A stretch of DNA of 64,000 bases, taken from positions 1,116,001 to 1,180,000 of the forward strand of contig WOAB01000005.1 of NCBI GenBank assembly GCA_027886185.1. The letters run 5' to 3'. This document shows, piece after piece, positions 1-9,967 of the stretch. The DNA comes from Rheum nobile. Lineage: Eukaryota > Streptophyta > Magnoliopsida > Caryophyllales > Polygonaceae. How positions within the stretch are numbered: position 1 is the first letter of the stretch; every line of letters begins with the position of its first letter. Made by a program: the position numbers and the translations under genes. Below the pieces are notes generated by a model that was given only the letters and a program-made list of their open reading frames with translations, was not told the origin of the DNA and did no database searches.

Positions 1-73
1 AATTATATAACATATTTCCCCGTTAGATACATAGTATTTTTTATGAAGCATAACATGAGTATTATTTGTCAAG

Positions 74-1463
74 GTCGAGTCTCAACACTCTATGCTCAAG
101 GACACCCTAAAATCATCTATTGGAGGGTTCAACATGATCGTGGTACACATCGACAATATGTTCACGGATCAGGTACGTGTAATCTTTTGGGCTCGTTGTA
201 TTATTTTCATTTGTACTACTTTGTGCCTATGGGAAATATAATATGAAGTGATATGTATGAATGATCAGGTACATGTAATTATGGGGTCTATGGAGCAGAG
301 CAGTTTTAAGTTGGCCAGTGTCATAAAGGATGGGCCCCAATGGGTGAGGATTTTGTTCAGTCGCCTTGAGTACAAGATATTGGTCGAGTGCATAAGATTA
401 TACAAACAAGCTATTCTGGCAAAGGAGGGAAAAATACCTGATGAAGAATGTCGCGATGTATGGTGGAGATCCTCTCTAGGGTTGCATTGCCCACACACGA
501 TCAAGAGATATGTACAAGCTGGTATCCCGATATTGCCAAATGAAATCCATATATTTTGGAAACAATTAAAGTGGAAAGGAGTGGTCCCTGAAGATCTCAG
601 ACGTGACGATGGTGAGCATATTTCAAGACAAGCTATCTTAATGAAGAAGATGTACCAAAACTTTGAAGACGAGGAAATGCCCAACGAACTGTTATACAAC
701 CTTACGACAAGATATGATGACTACCATAACCCGAGCACTTCTACTTTGGAAGAGCCCCCGTGCAGAGATACCCATAAGGGGAGACCTAAGAAGAAGAATG
801 ACTCGGCCAAGAGGGACCCCACTTGGTTGGAGCATAAGCAGGAGGAGCAAAAGAAGAAGAAGGGCCAAAAGAAAAAGGACGAGCAAAAGAAGAAGAAGGA
901 TGAGGACAAAAAAGAAGAAGGATGAGGAAAAGAAGAGGAAGAAGGATGAGGAAAAGAAGAAGAAGGATGAGCAAAAGAAGAAGAGGAAGTCAGATAGCAT
1001 TCAATCGTCCGTCGGATCAGAACCATCTTCGATGCATGATGGAGGCCCCATCGGAGTTTCAAACGCCAAAGAGAGTGGCACTGGGCCGATCTCGCCCAAA
1101 ATTGAAGTTGATCCAAGAAACCCGAAAAATGTTGTTCACCTCGATTTTAATTGGGGTAGGTCAAATGTTGACCCTTTCATGTTCGGCTACATAACCCGAG
1201 TACAAGACGTACTAGGTGAAGGTCATTATGGGTACCAATCCTTGTTTGTACTGTAAGGGTTGGAGGAACAAAGTTACGACTACGTGCGACATGAGATTTC
1301 AAAGGAACTGCAACTACGTCGAGATATCTACCGACCCGCGAGTATGGTGACTGACATTGATCATCTTATCAAGATGGTTGATCATACGGGACCTTGCTAG
1401 GAGGATCACTGGATGGAAAGGCCGATGGTTGGGTTAGCGTTTGCAACCAGATTCCAAATGTAG
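74..1463 (+). pseudogene. MULE transposase C-terminal half with dead OTU domain (copy 1)
   Basis: Cut-and-paste transposase remnant whose upstream part lies before the window. The first exon (about 74-172) begins VESQHSMLKDTLK, the segment holding the third acidic residue (E) of the MULE DDE triad. A GT-AG intron at 173-268 follows. The next exon (269-925) carries a SWIM-like zinc segment (LHCPH) and EIHIFWKQLKW, both matching the MULE at 58.3-59.2 kb. After a Lys-rich tract the frame shifts, and an OTU-type protease segment follows (about 1125-1463). There the expected DGxCG(Y/F)R motif reads EGHYGYQ, so the nucleophile Cys is Tyr. Stops at 1254-1256, about 1397-1399 and 1461-1463 break it further. 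WMERPMVGLAFAT aligns with WLDMPIIGLVFAT of the other copy, which fixes the homology. Dead gene; family call is secure, exon edges approximate. Confidence 0.85.
840..995 (+). repeat. AAG/GAG-rich tract coding poly-Lys
   Basis: Purine-rich imperfect AAG/GAG repeat inside the MULE copy 1 reading frame, coding runs of Lys and Glu. The transposase frame ends at 925, while the OTU homology is carried in the next frame, so the frameshift lies in this slippage-prone tract. Confidence 0.8.
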
Positions 1464-2452
1464 TATAATGCCACCAGCTACCCTCGACTACCTCCCCACT
1501 CGGAATAAGGTGTTGCCGTCTCCAGAAATCAAAATGGAGTGGAAGCGTATGAACCTTCAAACGGCGAGAGGCCTCCCTGGGATGATGCCATATCTGATAA
1601 GCAATGTGTTGGTCGAAGCACGACAAAAGCTCACCGTTCCCAACACCGTAAGGAGGTTTGGGACGGGCGTCACGGGCGCGACATGTGGGCTGGGGAGCAG
1701 GAGAGTCGGGAATAGGGTCGGGAATAGGCTCCCGCGGGGGGGATCCTCCATGACAGGATCAACGTCGGCAAATGTGACGGGATCCTCCATGACAACATCG
1801 TCCAATCCAGGGACGGGATCATCGCTATGGACGAGACGTCGAGGCATCTTTTTCTTCTTCTTCTGCCTAGAAACATATGGCCTCATCCGCTTGCACGCAG
1901 AAGCAGTAACGCGACGGTTCTTCGTGTCCCGTCCTACCGAGCAAAACCGTCGTCGAAAACCATCCAATATATCCTTTTTAATCAATTTTTTTTTCTTTTG
2001 AGTTACATTTGGTTTATACATTCAATGTACAATTTATATATACTTATACGAGAAATAATTTACTAAATAATATTATTTATATTTTTCTTTGATTTAAATT
2101 ATAATAAATTTATATTTGTAATCTTTAATATTTCAAAATGGGATAAATTATCATTTAAGATAAATTTAGTTATGAATTTTTAATTAATTTAATTAAGATG
2201 TCTTTTTTCTTTAATTTTAATTTTTTTCTTTTATTAGTTTCATTTCATATATCCATAATCCGTTTATACCTAAAATCCTTCTAATATTATATTCGTAAAA
2301 TTCTATTTCTCTATTATAATTTAATTACACGTGCATTTCAATTATCATACATAAACAAGTAAGTAATATATTAAAATATCTAAATGAAATTAATTAAATA
2401 AAACTACTAATTTATGTATAAAGATAACCTAAAATCATTCTAGTATTGTATT
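1464..2452. other. No gene recognised; decayed tail then AT-rich spacer
   Basis: 1464-1700 may still be eroded MULE tail. At about 1740-1795 the string GGGATCCTCCATGACA occurs twice in tandem. From about 1980 the sequence is AT-rich with only short ORFs and no recognisable coding or structural signal. Confidence 0.6.
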
Positions 2453-2460
2453 CTAAAAAT

Positions 2461-2855
2461 TAGGGTTGAGCACCAGTCCAAACCCGGTCCAGACCGTACC
2501 GGACCGGAACCCGGAACACCAAAAATGGTGGACCAGAACCCAGATTAGAAATATCCGGTCCGGTCCTATTTGGACCGGATTTGGACCGGTTTAGGGTTTT
2601 GCCAAATTTAAATATAATTTACTTACATTTAAACATGAAAAAACCCCCTCAAATCTAAATATAATTTACCCTAAAACCTAAAACCTAAACCCTAAACCTC
2701 AAATGTAAAATAACCTCAAACCGGTTAAAATTTTAAGATTTTTTAAAAACACCGGGTCAGACCGGACTGGACCCGGAATTCCGGAAATCCCTGGACCGGA
2801 GACCGGACCGGTCCGGTCCAAATTTCCGAGCCGGACCGGAATTTGCTCATCCCTA
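2461..2855. mobile_element. hAT-type MITE with CCGGACCGG-rich interior
   Basis: 395-bp non-autonomous element. Ends are inverted: TAGGGTTGAGCA on the left and TGCTCATCCCTA on the right (one mismatch). They are flanked by 8-bp direct repeats CTAAAAAT (2453-2460) and CTAAAATT (2856-2863). An 8-bp duplication and a TAGGG start are hAT hallmarks. Both halves are packed with CCGG(A/T)CC motifs in opposite orientation, and the centre holds CCTAAACC-like repeats. No coding capacity. Confidence 0.8.
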
Positions 2856-2980
2856 CTAAAATTAGTGTATCACTTCTTATTCTCTATTAAATAAAAATAT
2901 TATCTAAATGAAATTAATTAATAATTCATAATACTCTACCTTTCTAAATAAATTAAATATAAATAATACATTATATACAG

Positions 2981-3694
2981 TTAAACATAATTAAACCCTA
3001 TAAAACGTTCATAAAATACCTCATAAGTATGCCGTTTCGGGTTTATAACCATCGAAATACTTTTCGATCGGCTCGCCTCAATCATAGCCTCCACCGACTC
3101 ATCCCATGTCGACGATTGCGCCACCGCCTTCGCTCTGATTGTCGCCGCCACAGAAAGAGCGTTTTCCGACCCCATATCGACACGTCCCTCACCCGCCACG
3201 TCTCCTCCAGCCATCTCCCACACCGCTCCCGCCTCCATCGACCCGAGCCCGACCTAAAATCCCTCCAGCCGCTAATCCTCCACCGGCTCCAGCTCCACCA
3301 CCGCAGTCGGCCGCTGTCGCCCCTCTTCTCCGGCCTCATCCTCCACCTCTGCGCGCCCCGCCTTCTCCACCGCCGTCCCCTCTCCTCCCGCCTCCACCAT
3401 CGTCCCCTCTCCTCCTGCATCCACCAGATCTGGCACCCCCACCTCCGCGCGCCCTGCCTCCTCCATCGTCGTCCCCTCTCCTCCCGCCTCCACCTCCGTG
3501 CGCCCTGCCTCCTCCACCTCCGTCCCCTCTCCTCCCGCATCCACCTCTGTGCGCCCCGCCTCCTCCACCGTCGTCCCCTCTCCTCCCGCATCCACCAGAT
3601 CTGGTGCCTCCACCATCGTCGCCTGCTCAGATCCAGGCAGTGGTCCGGCCGCCCGCACCATGTCCATCTGATCAGACCGCTCGCCGATGGCCAT
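2981..3694 (-). pseudogene. GC-rich coding-like block with 17-residue repeats, unknown
   Basis: A strongly GC-rich island in AT-rich surroundings. On the minus strand one frame runs from 3694 to a stop at 3272-3274 and resumes in the same frame to 2981. The first part repeats a 17-residue unit of the form DAGGEGTTVEEAGRTEV, a 51-bp minisatellite at about 3350-3600. The second part, ending in ASRSKSISMVINPKRH, is not repetitive. I do not recognise the protein. The opposite strand also has a long Pro-rich ORF, so base composition alone could explain the open frames. Whether either strand is expressed is unknown. Confidence 0.3.
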
Positions 3695-3783
3695 GCCTCA
3701 CCAATCGTTATCGCCGTTTTTTGTTTTTTAGGGTTGGGAAGTCGGGGGAAGAAGACGAAGTTGGAGAGAGAAGGTGTTTTGCG

Positions 3784-4055
3784 CATTTAAATAGCGTTTT
3801 TGAAGAAAAACCTGGTTTTTTTTACTAGGTTTTAGTTAAACGCTATTAAGTAGTGTTCAATTTTTTTTAAAAAAAATATCACGGTTCAAGTTAAAATGAG
3901 TCGGTTCAACAAAAAAAAAGGTGGTTCAAGTTAAACGCTACTGGGTAGCGTTTAATCTTGACCTGGTTTAATATATTAAACCGCTATTTTGAACGCTACC
4001 ACATAGCGTTTACATTTTTTTTTGACTTAAACGCTATATGGTAGCGTTTAACTGT
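3784..4055. repeat. Cluster of AAACGCTA-N5-TAGCGTTT palindromes
   Basis: Four to five copies of an imperfect palindrome built on AAACGCTA and its complement TAGCGTTT, separated by about five variable bases. Examples lie at 3836-3860, 3931-3952, 3993-4012 and 4026-4050. The copies are spaced by 25-80 bp of T-rich DNA. This resembles transposon subterminal binding-site clusters, but I could not find element ends. Confidence 0.5.
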
Positions 4056-4352
4056 TGGTGCAAAAATAAAAAAAATCGGTGCAAATAAGAGCCCCGTATT
4101 TTAAAGCCTTATAATCCAAACATGCCCTTAGTTTGTAAGAAGGAGGTTTAGGTCTAGTCCAACAAATATGCATGGTGCACACCACGGTTTGTTATTACGG
4201 CTTCCGTATGTGCATATCAATATATCGTCCTTAGTTTTTTTTGGTACAATTCTATTGTACAATGTGAATTTTTATAAAGCGGGTAAGTTCATGAACCTTA
4301 TTAGGTAAAAAATTGTTGAAAATAAATTAGTTTTTATATAAAAAAATCTTTA

Positions 4353-4430
4353 TTATGTAGTTTTTAGTTCAGAGAAAACTTTATCTCCTAACTTGGTTTT
4401 CAGATTATATAAAATATCATTAATGGATAG
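4353..4430 (-). mobile_element. LINE ORF2 tail fragment (left of X insertion)
   Basis: Read on the minus strand, this segment encodes INDILYNLKTKLGDKVFSEL and a stop at 4353-4355. It continues, in frame, the LINE sequence at 29,029-29,114 once the X retrotransposon and one copy of its 5-bp target duplication are removed. It would be the C-terminal end of a non-LTR retrotransposon reverse-transcriptase protein. On its own the piece is too short to identify; the call rests on frame continuity. Confidence 0.5.
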
Positions 4431-4831
4431 TGTAGAAGTAGGAATATGAACTTCCCTGAGATTCGAAGAAGAACGACTAAATCCGATGATCTCCGACCGG
4501 AAGGACTCGATCAGACTTCATGTCAATGATCTGCACACAGAAAGACACGAAGGGGCGGGTGAAATCTCCTGATTCACCTCCGACGTTCAAGTCAGACAAG
4601 AGAATATCGTTTCTTGCTCGTTAACAATGGAGGCTGCCTCTTAATTGTAGAGAATGAGAATTCAATTAGAAAGATAGGGTTTTAAAGGAGAAATACCTCA
4701 TTATTAAGGAAAGGCCTTAAAAGGTTGGGCTTAATGGATGACTTTTTAATATAGCTTGCTAATTAATTAGTCTCTAAATTAGATAAATATCTAATTAAAA
4801 TAATAAATGATAGATATAATTTCCCTCGTCA
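4431..4831 (-). repeat. Family X LTR, copy a (3' LTR)
   Basis: 401 bp, starts TGTAGAAG and ends CCCTCGTCA. It is preceded by GATAG and followed by the purine-tract complement TTTTGCCC. The interior matches copies b and c, including ACTTCCCTGAGATTCGAAG and the AATTAATTAGTCTC block near the right end. Confidence 0.8.
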
Positions 4832-5159
4832 TTTTGCCCATCGGACTTCTGAGGCAAATTTGGCTCGAGAGGATGAACCTTATGCATGCACACTTGGGTC
4901 TACGTGGACCCAAATAACGGTTATGAAGGCCCGTTACACTCGGAGGGCCAACAACAAAACCCATGATGTCGAAAAGCCGTCCGAAACTACAACTCGGTGC
5001 AACATCCAAAAACCGCATCACCCCATAAGAGAGTGTCTCCACGCAAATAAATCGAAAAACTTGACCATCTCGACAAATATTGTTTTGGAGAGGTATAAGC
5101 TACTTACATCTGAACAGACTGTTGCAGACATCGTGAAACGGTGACACGAACCACTAGTT
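4832..5159 (-). mobile_element. Family X internal region, 3' portion
   Basis: Begins TTTTGCCCATCGGACTTC, matching the sequence right of LTR copy b at 23,604. It ends with GTGACACGAACCACTAGTT, a 19-mer that recurs at 17,251 where the same internal sequence appears to resume. A short plus-strand ORF (4860-5144) shows no recognisable domain. Confidence 0.6.
5141..5159. repeat. 19-bp direct repeat bordering the 12-kb block, left copy
   Basis: GTGACACGAACCACTAGTT, identical to 17,251-17,269. Everything between the two copies (5160-17,250) is foreign to family X. The pair behaves like a long target-site duplication or a fill-in duplication from staggered double-strand-break repair. Confidence 0.7.
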
Positions 5160-5233
5160 GAAATTCTCTCAACAATCTAAAAATTACCCATTAGGACATC
5201 TAGACATGATGTCCTAATGAGTTGATCTAGGAA

Positions 5234-6019
5234 CAGGGGCGGATGTACGTTGGGCCTAGAGGGGGCTATAGCCCCCACTGAAATTTGAAGAAAAAAAAAG
5301 TTATATACTATTAAAGTTGTACAAAGACCAAAGAGTGGTGTTGCCCACTTGGCTTGGTCCATTTGACCCATGCTAATGGTCCTGTTGTTGCCCATATCTC
5401 TTAATATTTCATTTTTTTAAGTAATTAATACAATCACATCACTAACTAGAATGCACAATTTAAAATTTTAGTTGAGTAAATATGTTGACTAATTTTTACA
5501 ATATCTTAAAAAAATAGAAAAAATCGTTTCTCTAAGTTTGATAACTTTTAAATGCAAATTAGCTACAAATATAATACTTATTCTTTTAATTTAAAGAAAA
5601 CATAATAGTTAAAAGCCTATAGATTAAAGTGATATTTGACTTTTTATATTATCAATCTTAAAAAATAGAAAAAAACATTTCTCTAAGTTTTTCAATTTAG
5701 GGCTTATTGCACCAATTTAGAGATTAAGAATTTAGATTATAGAATCGATTTAGGAATTAGGATTGAAAATTAGGGCTTATTGTCCAAATTTTAGAAGTTG
5801 TAGACTAGAATTTTGGATTTACTTGAACATCATGATTCAATCTGACCACCTTATTGAATCTTTGTCGGAGTATACAAAATTATATTACAATAGTATTTAT
5901 GTCCTATACTTGGATCAAGACAAAAAAACTAAATAAGAAGCATTTCAATAAGAATATAACTTGTATATAGCTTCGGTAAATTTAGCCCCCACTCAATGAA
6001 ATACTTGCCTCCGCCACTG
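5234..6019. mobile_element. hAT-type MITE with CAGGGGCGGA ends
   Basis: 786 bp. The left end CAGGGGCGGATG and right end CCTCCGCCACTG are inverted repeats that continue into a GGGGGCTA/TAGCCCCC pair. 8-bp direct repeats flank it: TCTAGGAA (5226-5233) and TCTAGGAG (6020-6027). CAGNGGCGGA ends with 8-bp duplications are typical of plant hAT MITEs. The interior is AT-rich and non-coding. Confidence 0.85.
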
Positions 6020-6027
6020 TCTAGGAG

Positions 6028-6407
6028 GTACTTATAGTATGTAATTAAGCTTATGGTAAGTTGGGGAGAAATTGTATGTTTAGAGAGCAAACGAATTTAT
6101 TAATGTGATAAATCGTGACTTGTGCTCTTAGAGCTCAAAAGATATTTTTATAGCGTCATTGTTGGATATTGTTTAGAATATAATCATGGGAAGACCAATG
6201 AAATTTGACTCGCTCGTATAGTAATGTTTGTGCTAATAAATATTTTATGTAACTTTGTAAAGATTGAACAATGCATATAAAGTTTGGACACAGCTGTAGC
6301 GACATCATAGAATGTGATAAAATGAAAATTATGTGTATTGAAGTTTTGTTTACCAAATAACGTAGTTTGAAGTTCTAATCTTTTTCCTGGCGAGTACTAA
6401 ATTAGAG
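6028..6407. other. No feature recognised
   Basis: 380 bp of AT-rich sequence between an hAT MITE and the chromovirus derivative. The only ORF (minus, 66 codons) has no recognisable domain. It could be downstream flank of the SKIP-like gene. Confidence 0.5.
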
Positions 6408-6412
6408 TATGC

Positions 6413-6605
6413 TGTGATGATTTAAGAAGAGAAGAAAGGGAAAGAGGAAGAAGACAAAGAGAGATGAGAGAGAGATTCGATTCTGTTATTTGGATATATG
6501 TTATAACAGATTGAGCATTCCTTTTAAAGGTTGTTGCTCCCTATTCACCGATCCGGCCCAAGGCCCATTACACATATAGGCCCAATGGCCCTCTAGTACA
6601 TGACA
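6413..6605 (-). repeat. Chromovirus 3' LTR
   Basis: 193 bp from TGTGATGATTTAAG to GTACATGACA. It matches the other LTR except that the GA-rich stretch is short here. Confidence 0.9.
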
Positions 6606-6634
6606 GATACTTCCTTTGTCAAGAAGGATTGCCC

Positions 6635-7093
6635 TCAATCCTTAGCAGTAAAAGCAGGAAATTGTCGGAGAATATGACATGCGGCCTCCCATGTGGCTTC
6701 TGAAACATCCAAGTTCACAAAATGAATTAGCCATTCCGTGGTTGGTTCTCTAGTTGGTGAGTAAGTGACGCGCGTATCCAGAATTGCCGCTGGCTCGACC
6801 ACACAGTCACCATCAACTGTCGTGACAGGTGGAATTGTGGTAGCCACCGAGTGAGCACCGATGCAGCGTTTCAATTGGGAAACATTAAAGACATTGTGGA
6901 TTTTGGTCGGAGGAGGAAGGGCGAGACGATAAGCTACTGACCCGATCCGCTCCGTCACCATGTAAGGCCCATAGTATTTGGAACTCAATTTCAAACAACG
7001 ACAAAGTGCTAAAGAAGTTTGACGATATGGCTGGAGTTTTAAGTATACCTGATCACCCACTTGAAATTCCCGCTGAACGTTGAGCATCCGCAA
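6635..7093 (-). pseudogene. Chromovirus integrase C-terminus plus chromodomain
   Basis: 152 codons on the minus strand. The opening QVGDQVYLKLQPYRQ and KYYGPYMVTERIG are the GPY/F module that ends Ty3/gypsy integrases. KIHNVFNVSQLKRC follows. The end, EWLIHFVNLDVSEATWE, is a chromodomain-like segment that in chromoviruses tethers integration to modified chromatin. The upstream catalytic core is deleted and gag sequence abuts directly, so this is the 3' end of a lost pol gene. The stop lies near the 3' LTR as expected. Confidence 0.85.
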
Positions 7094-7096
7094 ATT

Positions 7097-7927
7097 GTTT
7101 CATCTCTCTCGTAAATGGGACAAGGCCAATTCGCGGTCACCAAATATGACCAACATTCCAGTGTAGGTTTCCAGATCCTCTTTTTGTTGAAGTTTATTGA
7201 AATCTTCAATCACATCTGCCCCTGATACATCACCAAATCTGAACAACATTGCTTCTCTCAGTTCCTCCCAAGAACTCCACTGACTTTGCAACATCATCCC
7301 TTGTAACCATACTCTTGCCTTCCCGCTAACATACATGGTGGCCAACTCCATTTTCTGGGAATCTTGAATTACAAATAGCGAAAAAAATCATTCGCATCTG
7401 CGGATCCAAGATCGAGGATTTGTACCATCGAAAGTCGGAAAATCAACCTTAGGAAACCTATGAGCATTGGATAAGAATTCCTTACCTCCTGAAAAATTCC
7501 GATCGCCTCCTTCTTGTAACAATTATGGTCGTCTATTGCCCGAAATCATGTTGTCTCGCACTCCATCGATCGCCGATCTCCCCGAAAGTCGATCGGCTGC
7601 ATTTGGGGCTCCCAGCACGCTTGGTGCTCCCTGCCTTGTCGTATTCCGCCCCACCTCAGCTTGCGATCCCCCTTGATCCTTTGGAATAAGAATTCACACC
7701 ATCTCTGTTAAATTCTCCATCAATTATTTCTGATCATCTGCTTGCTGCTTACTATCGAATTGTTGCTTGCGGATGTCCTCCTGCTGCTTTCGAGTGTCGT
7801 CCATGAACGTGCAAGTGGAATCCATGAATTCGCGATTGATTGCAACGAATTATTGGATTTTCTGAATTTGTGTCTCGTTCCGCCTGAGACACTCTTCCAT
7901 CGTTCTCAAACGTGTTCCATCAACCAT
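7097..7927 (-). pseudogene. Chromovirus gag fragment
   Basis: Minus-strand gag reading from an ATG at 7927, 17 bases after the primer-binding site. It opens MVDGTRLRTMEECLRRNETQ. The central part contains FPKVDFPTFDGTNPRSWIRR, the usual start of the plant gypsy gag core. At 7100-7351 it reads MELATMYVSGKARVWLQGM and WEELREAMLFRFGD, the retrotransposon gag domain. Stops and a frame break occur in the middle (about 7370-7690). The end is cut by the internal deletion. Confidence 0.8.
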
Positions 7928-7956
7928 AGCCGAAATCGTTACGGCTCTGATACCAA

Positions 7957-8010
7957 TGTGATGATTTGAGAAGAGAAGAAAGGGAAATAGGAAGAAGACA
8001 GAGAGAAAGA

Positions 8011-8083
<73 letters not shown>

Positions 8084-8206
8084 CTGTTATTTGAATATCT
8101 GTTACAACCGATTGAGCATCCCTTTTAAAGGTTATTGCTCCTTATTCACCAATCTGGCCCAAGTTCCATTACACATATAGGCCCAATGGCCCTCTAGTAC
8201 ATGACA
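7957..8206 (-). repeat. Chromovirus 5' LTR with expanded GA tract
   Basis: 250 bp, longer than its partner because of a dinucleotide repeat of about 60 bp at 8012-8079 (GTGTGTG then GA repeats). Apart from this the two LTRs are nearly the same. Confidence 0.9.
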
Positions 8207-8463
8207 TATGCACTTACTAATAAACCTAATACCATGACAGAGTAACACAAATTCTTCTAGATAAACTAACCACACCATCATACCAGAAGCAAAGCAAGAC
8301 AGTCGTGCCTTTCATAAACCTCTAATAATTGCAAAGACAGAAAAACACATGTTACTGAAGAACTGCACATTGAAACCAGTTGCCCTTTTCTTACAAGTTA
8401 CATTAGACAACATTCACAAAATAGACAAAAGATACTACGAAGAACAAAGTTGATCAAGGTGTC
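8207..8463 (-). other. Probable 3' untranslated region of the SKIP-like copy
   Basis: Non-coding AT-rich sequence directly downstream of the SKIP-like stop, up to the chromovirus. No polyadenylation site was resolved and no other feature is seen. Confidence 0.4.
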
Positions 8464-8583
8464 TTAGTGTCCTCGGTCGAACTGAATCCGAGTCCTCCCA
8501 GATCTGCCATCATCCCCATCTCGCGTCGAAGACCCACCACTCGCTTTCATGGTACCTCCACCACCAACCTTCTCCATGTCCTT

Positions 8584-9967
8584 TGACGTGGCTTAAATAT
8601 GCAATGCAAATATCGTTGAATAGCCTAATCAAAGTAAAAGTCCTAACAAACCTACTAAACAGATGTATATCAAGCAAGCAAGGGTCGAACCCACAGGGAG
8701 GAAGTAATCAATCTATGTGTTTATAAGCATGCAAAGTAACAAGGGGGGTTTTGATTATCAAACACAGTAAAGTAAACAGCTTTGGTTGATTTGAGAATAT
8801 GATTGGGAAAAGTAGTTCCACTAGAACGAGATCCATAAAACAGAGATATAAGTCGGTCACTGAAATCTTATAAATCCAAGTTCTTTTACTATTCTTATGG
8901 TTGTTCTCACCCTGATCGTTATTAACTACCAATTCAGAAAGTTGTTGATAGTACTTACTACAGTATCAATGGAAGAAAACCTTAACACTAATAAAGCAAT
9001 AGCAATGCATGCAAGGATATATGATACATGGGAATAGAAGAAAACCTTACTACTCAACATGAAAATAATTCTCACTCACAATTAAACACTCGTATTCCAC
9101 TATATGTTTAATCATGTATGCTACTAGATATGCACTCGTATTCCACTATATGCAATCCTAGCAATTGATAAATATTACTCAACCTAGTTGGCCAGGCTAT
9201 GAAGAATAACAATAAATCAATACTCAATATAACCAAGAGAATTAAACCAACACATATAAGAATAAGAACAGGGAATAGAAATCTCACAAACGAATCAACT
9301 GTATTGCTTCAAACGTCTAGTAGACCAATGGGAAATTAGTGCTCCATTGAGATGCAAATGAAACCCTAATTGAGAAAAACTACGATGATAAAAGTGTCTG
9401 CTTACTCAAGACCTGGAAAAGGTCTTAAATAGGCTAGGGAAAATAAGCTAAACCTAGAAATAATACTAAAGAAAATAAGAAAATAAAAATACGAAATCCG
9501 AAATTGCAAAATAGGAAATAATATCTCGCTGGCCGCGAGGCGTTAACAAGTCCACCGCGGGGCGTCAGTTCCTTCTCTGAGATCCACCGCCGGGTCGCGG
9601 TGGCTTCTGGCGCGGGGCGTCAAACGGTGTCTTCTTCAACTTCTACGACACTTCCGTAAAAACGCCATAACTTTTGATTCCCAACTCGGATTGGCGCTCA
9701 TATTTTGAGGACTTGCAGTAGACTTCAAGATCTAACTCCTTGAATTGGAATCACTTCATTTGGACATCTGAGTAGAGAGAACGAACCATTTGAATTCAGC
9801 ACATTGTTCTTCTACTCTTCAATACACTTCAAACCTCTATAAATCCCATGATTTCTTCACTTGTCCACTCTAACTCCATAATCCACGATTGTGCTCTAAA
9901 TCCATCCAAATGGCGCCTCAAACCTGGTAATAACCCCCAGATATGCACTACAAAATAGCACTGATCA
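8584..9967 (-). repeat. Athila-type 3' LTR
   Basis: 1384 bp. It contains a GC-rich segment near 9530-9630 with GCGGGGCGTC motifs. It shares a 74-codon minus ORF (8708-8932) with the other LTR; I regard that ORF as incidental. Confidence 0.9.

Larger units (their letters stand above)
6413..8206 (-). mobile_element. Ty3/gypsy chromovirus deletion derivative
   Basis: Complete LTR-bounded element of 1794 bp lying on the minus strand. TSD is TATGC at 6408-6412 and 8207-8211. The 5' LTR is 7957-8206. The primer-binding site TGGTATCAGAGC (initiator Met tRNA) is at 7944-7955 on the minus strand, one base from the LTR. The 3' LTR is 6413-6605, preceded by a purine-rich tract. The interior keeps gag and the very end of pol only; protease, reverse transcriptase, RNase H and the integrase core are missing, with the junction near 7095. 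It would need proteins from a full-length relative to move. Confidence 0.9.

Noticed and set aside
692..1116. Minus-strand Leu/Ser/Phe-rich ORFs
   Set aside because: Shadow of the poly-Lys coding tract of MULE copy 1.
1557..2021. 154-codon minus-strand ORF with a Lys-rich start
   Set aside because: No recognisable domain, overlaps a decayed MULE tail and AT-rich spacer; low support as a gene.
3139..3828. 229-codon Pro-rich plus-strand ORF
   Set aside because: Product of the GC-rich 51-bp minisatellite read on the other strand; long open frames exist in several frames here, and the end runs into AT-rich non-coding sequence.
8708..8932. 74-codon minus ORF repeated at 12,508-12,732
   Set aside because: Lies in both Athila-type LTRs; repetition reflects LTR identity, not a gene family.
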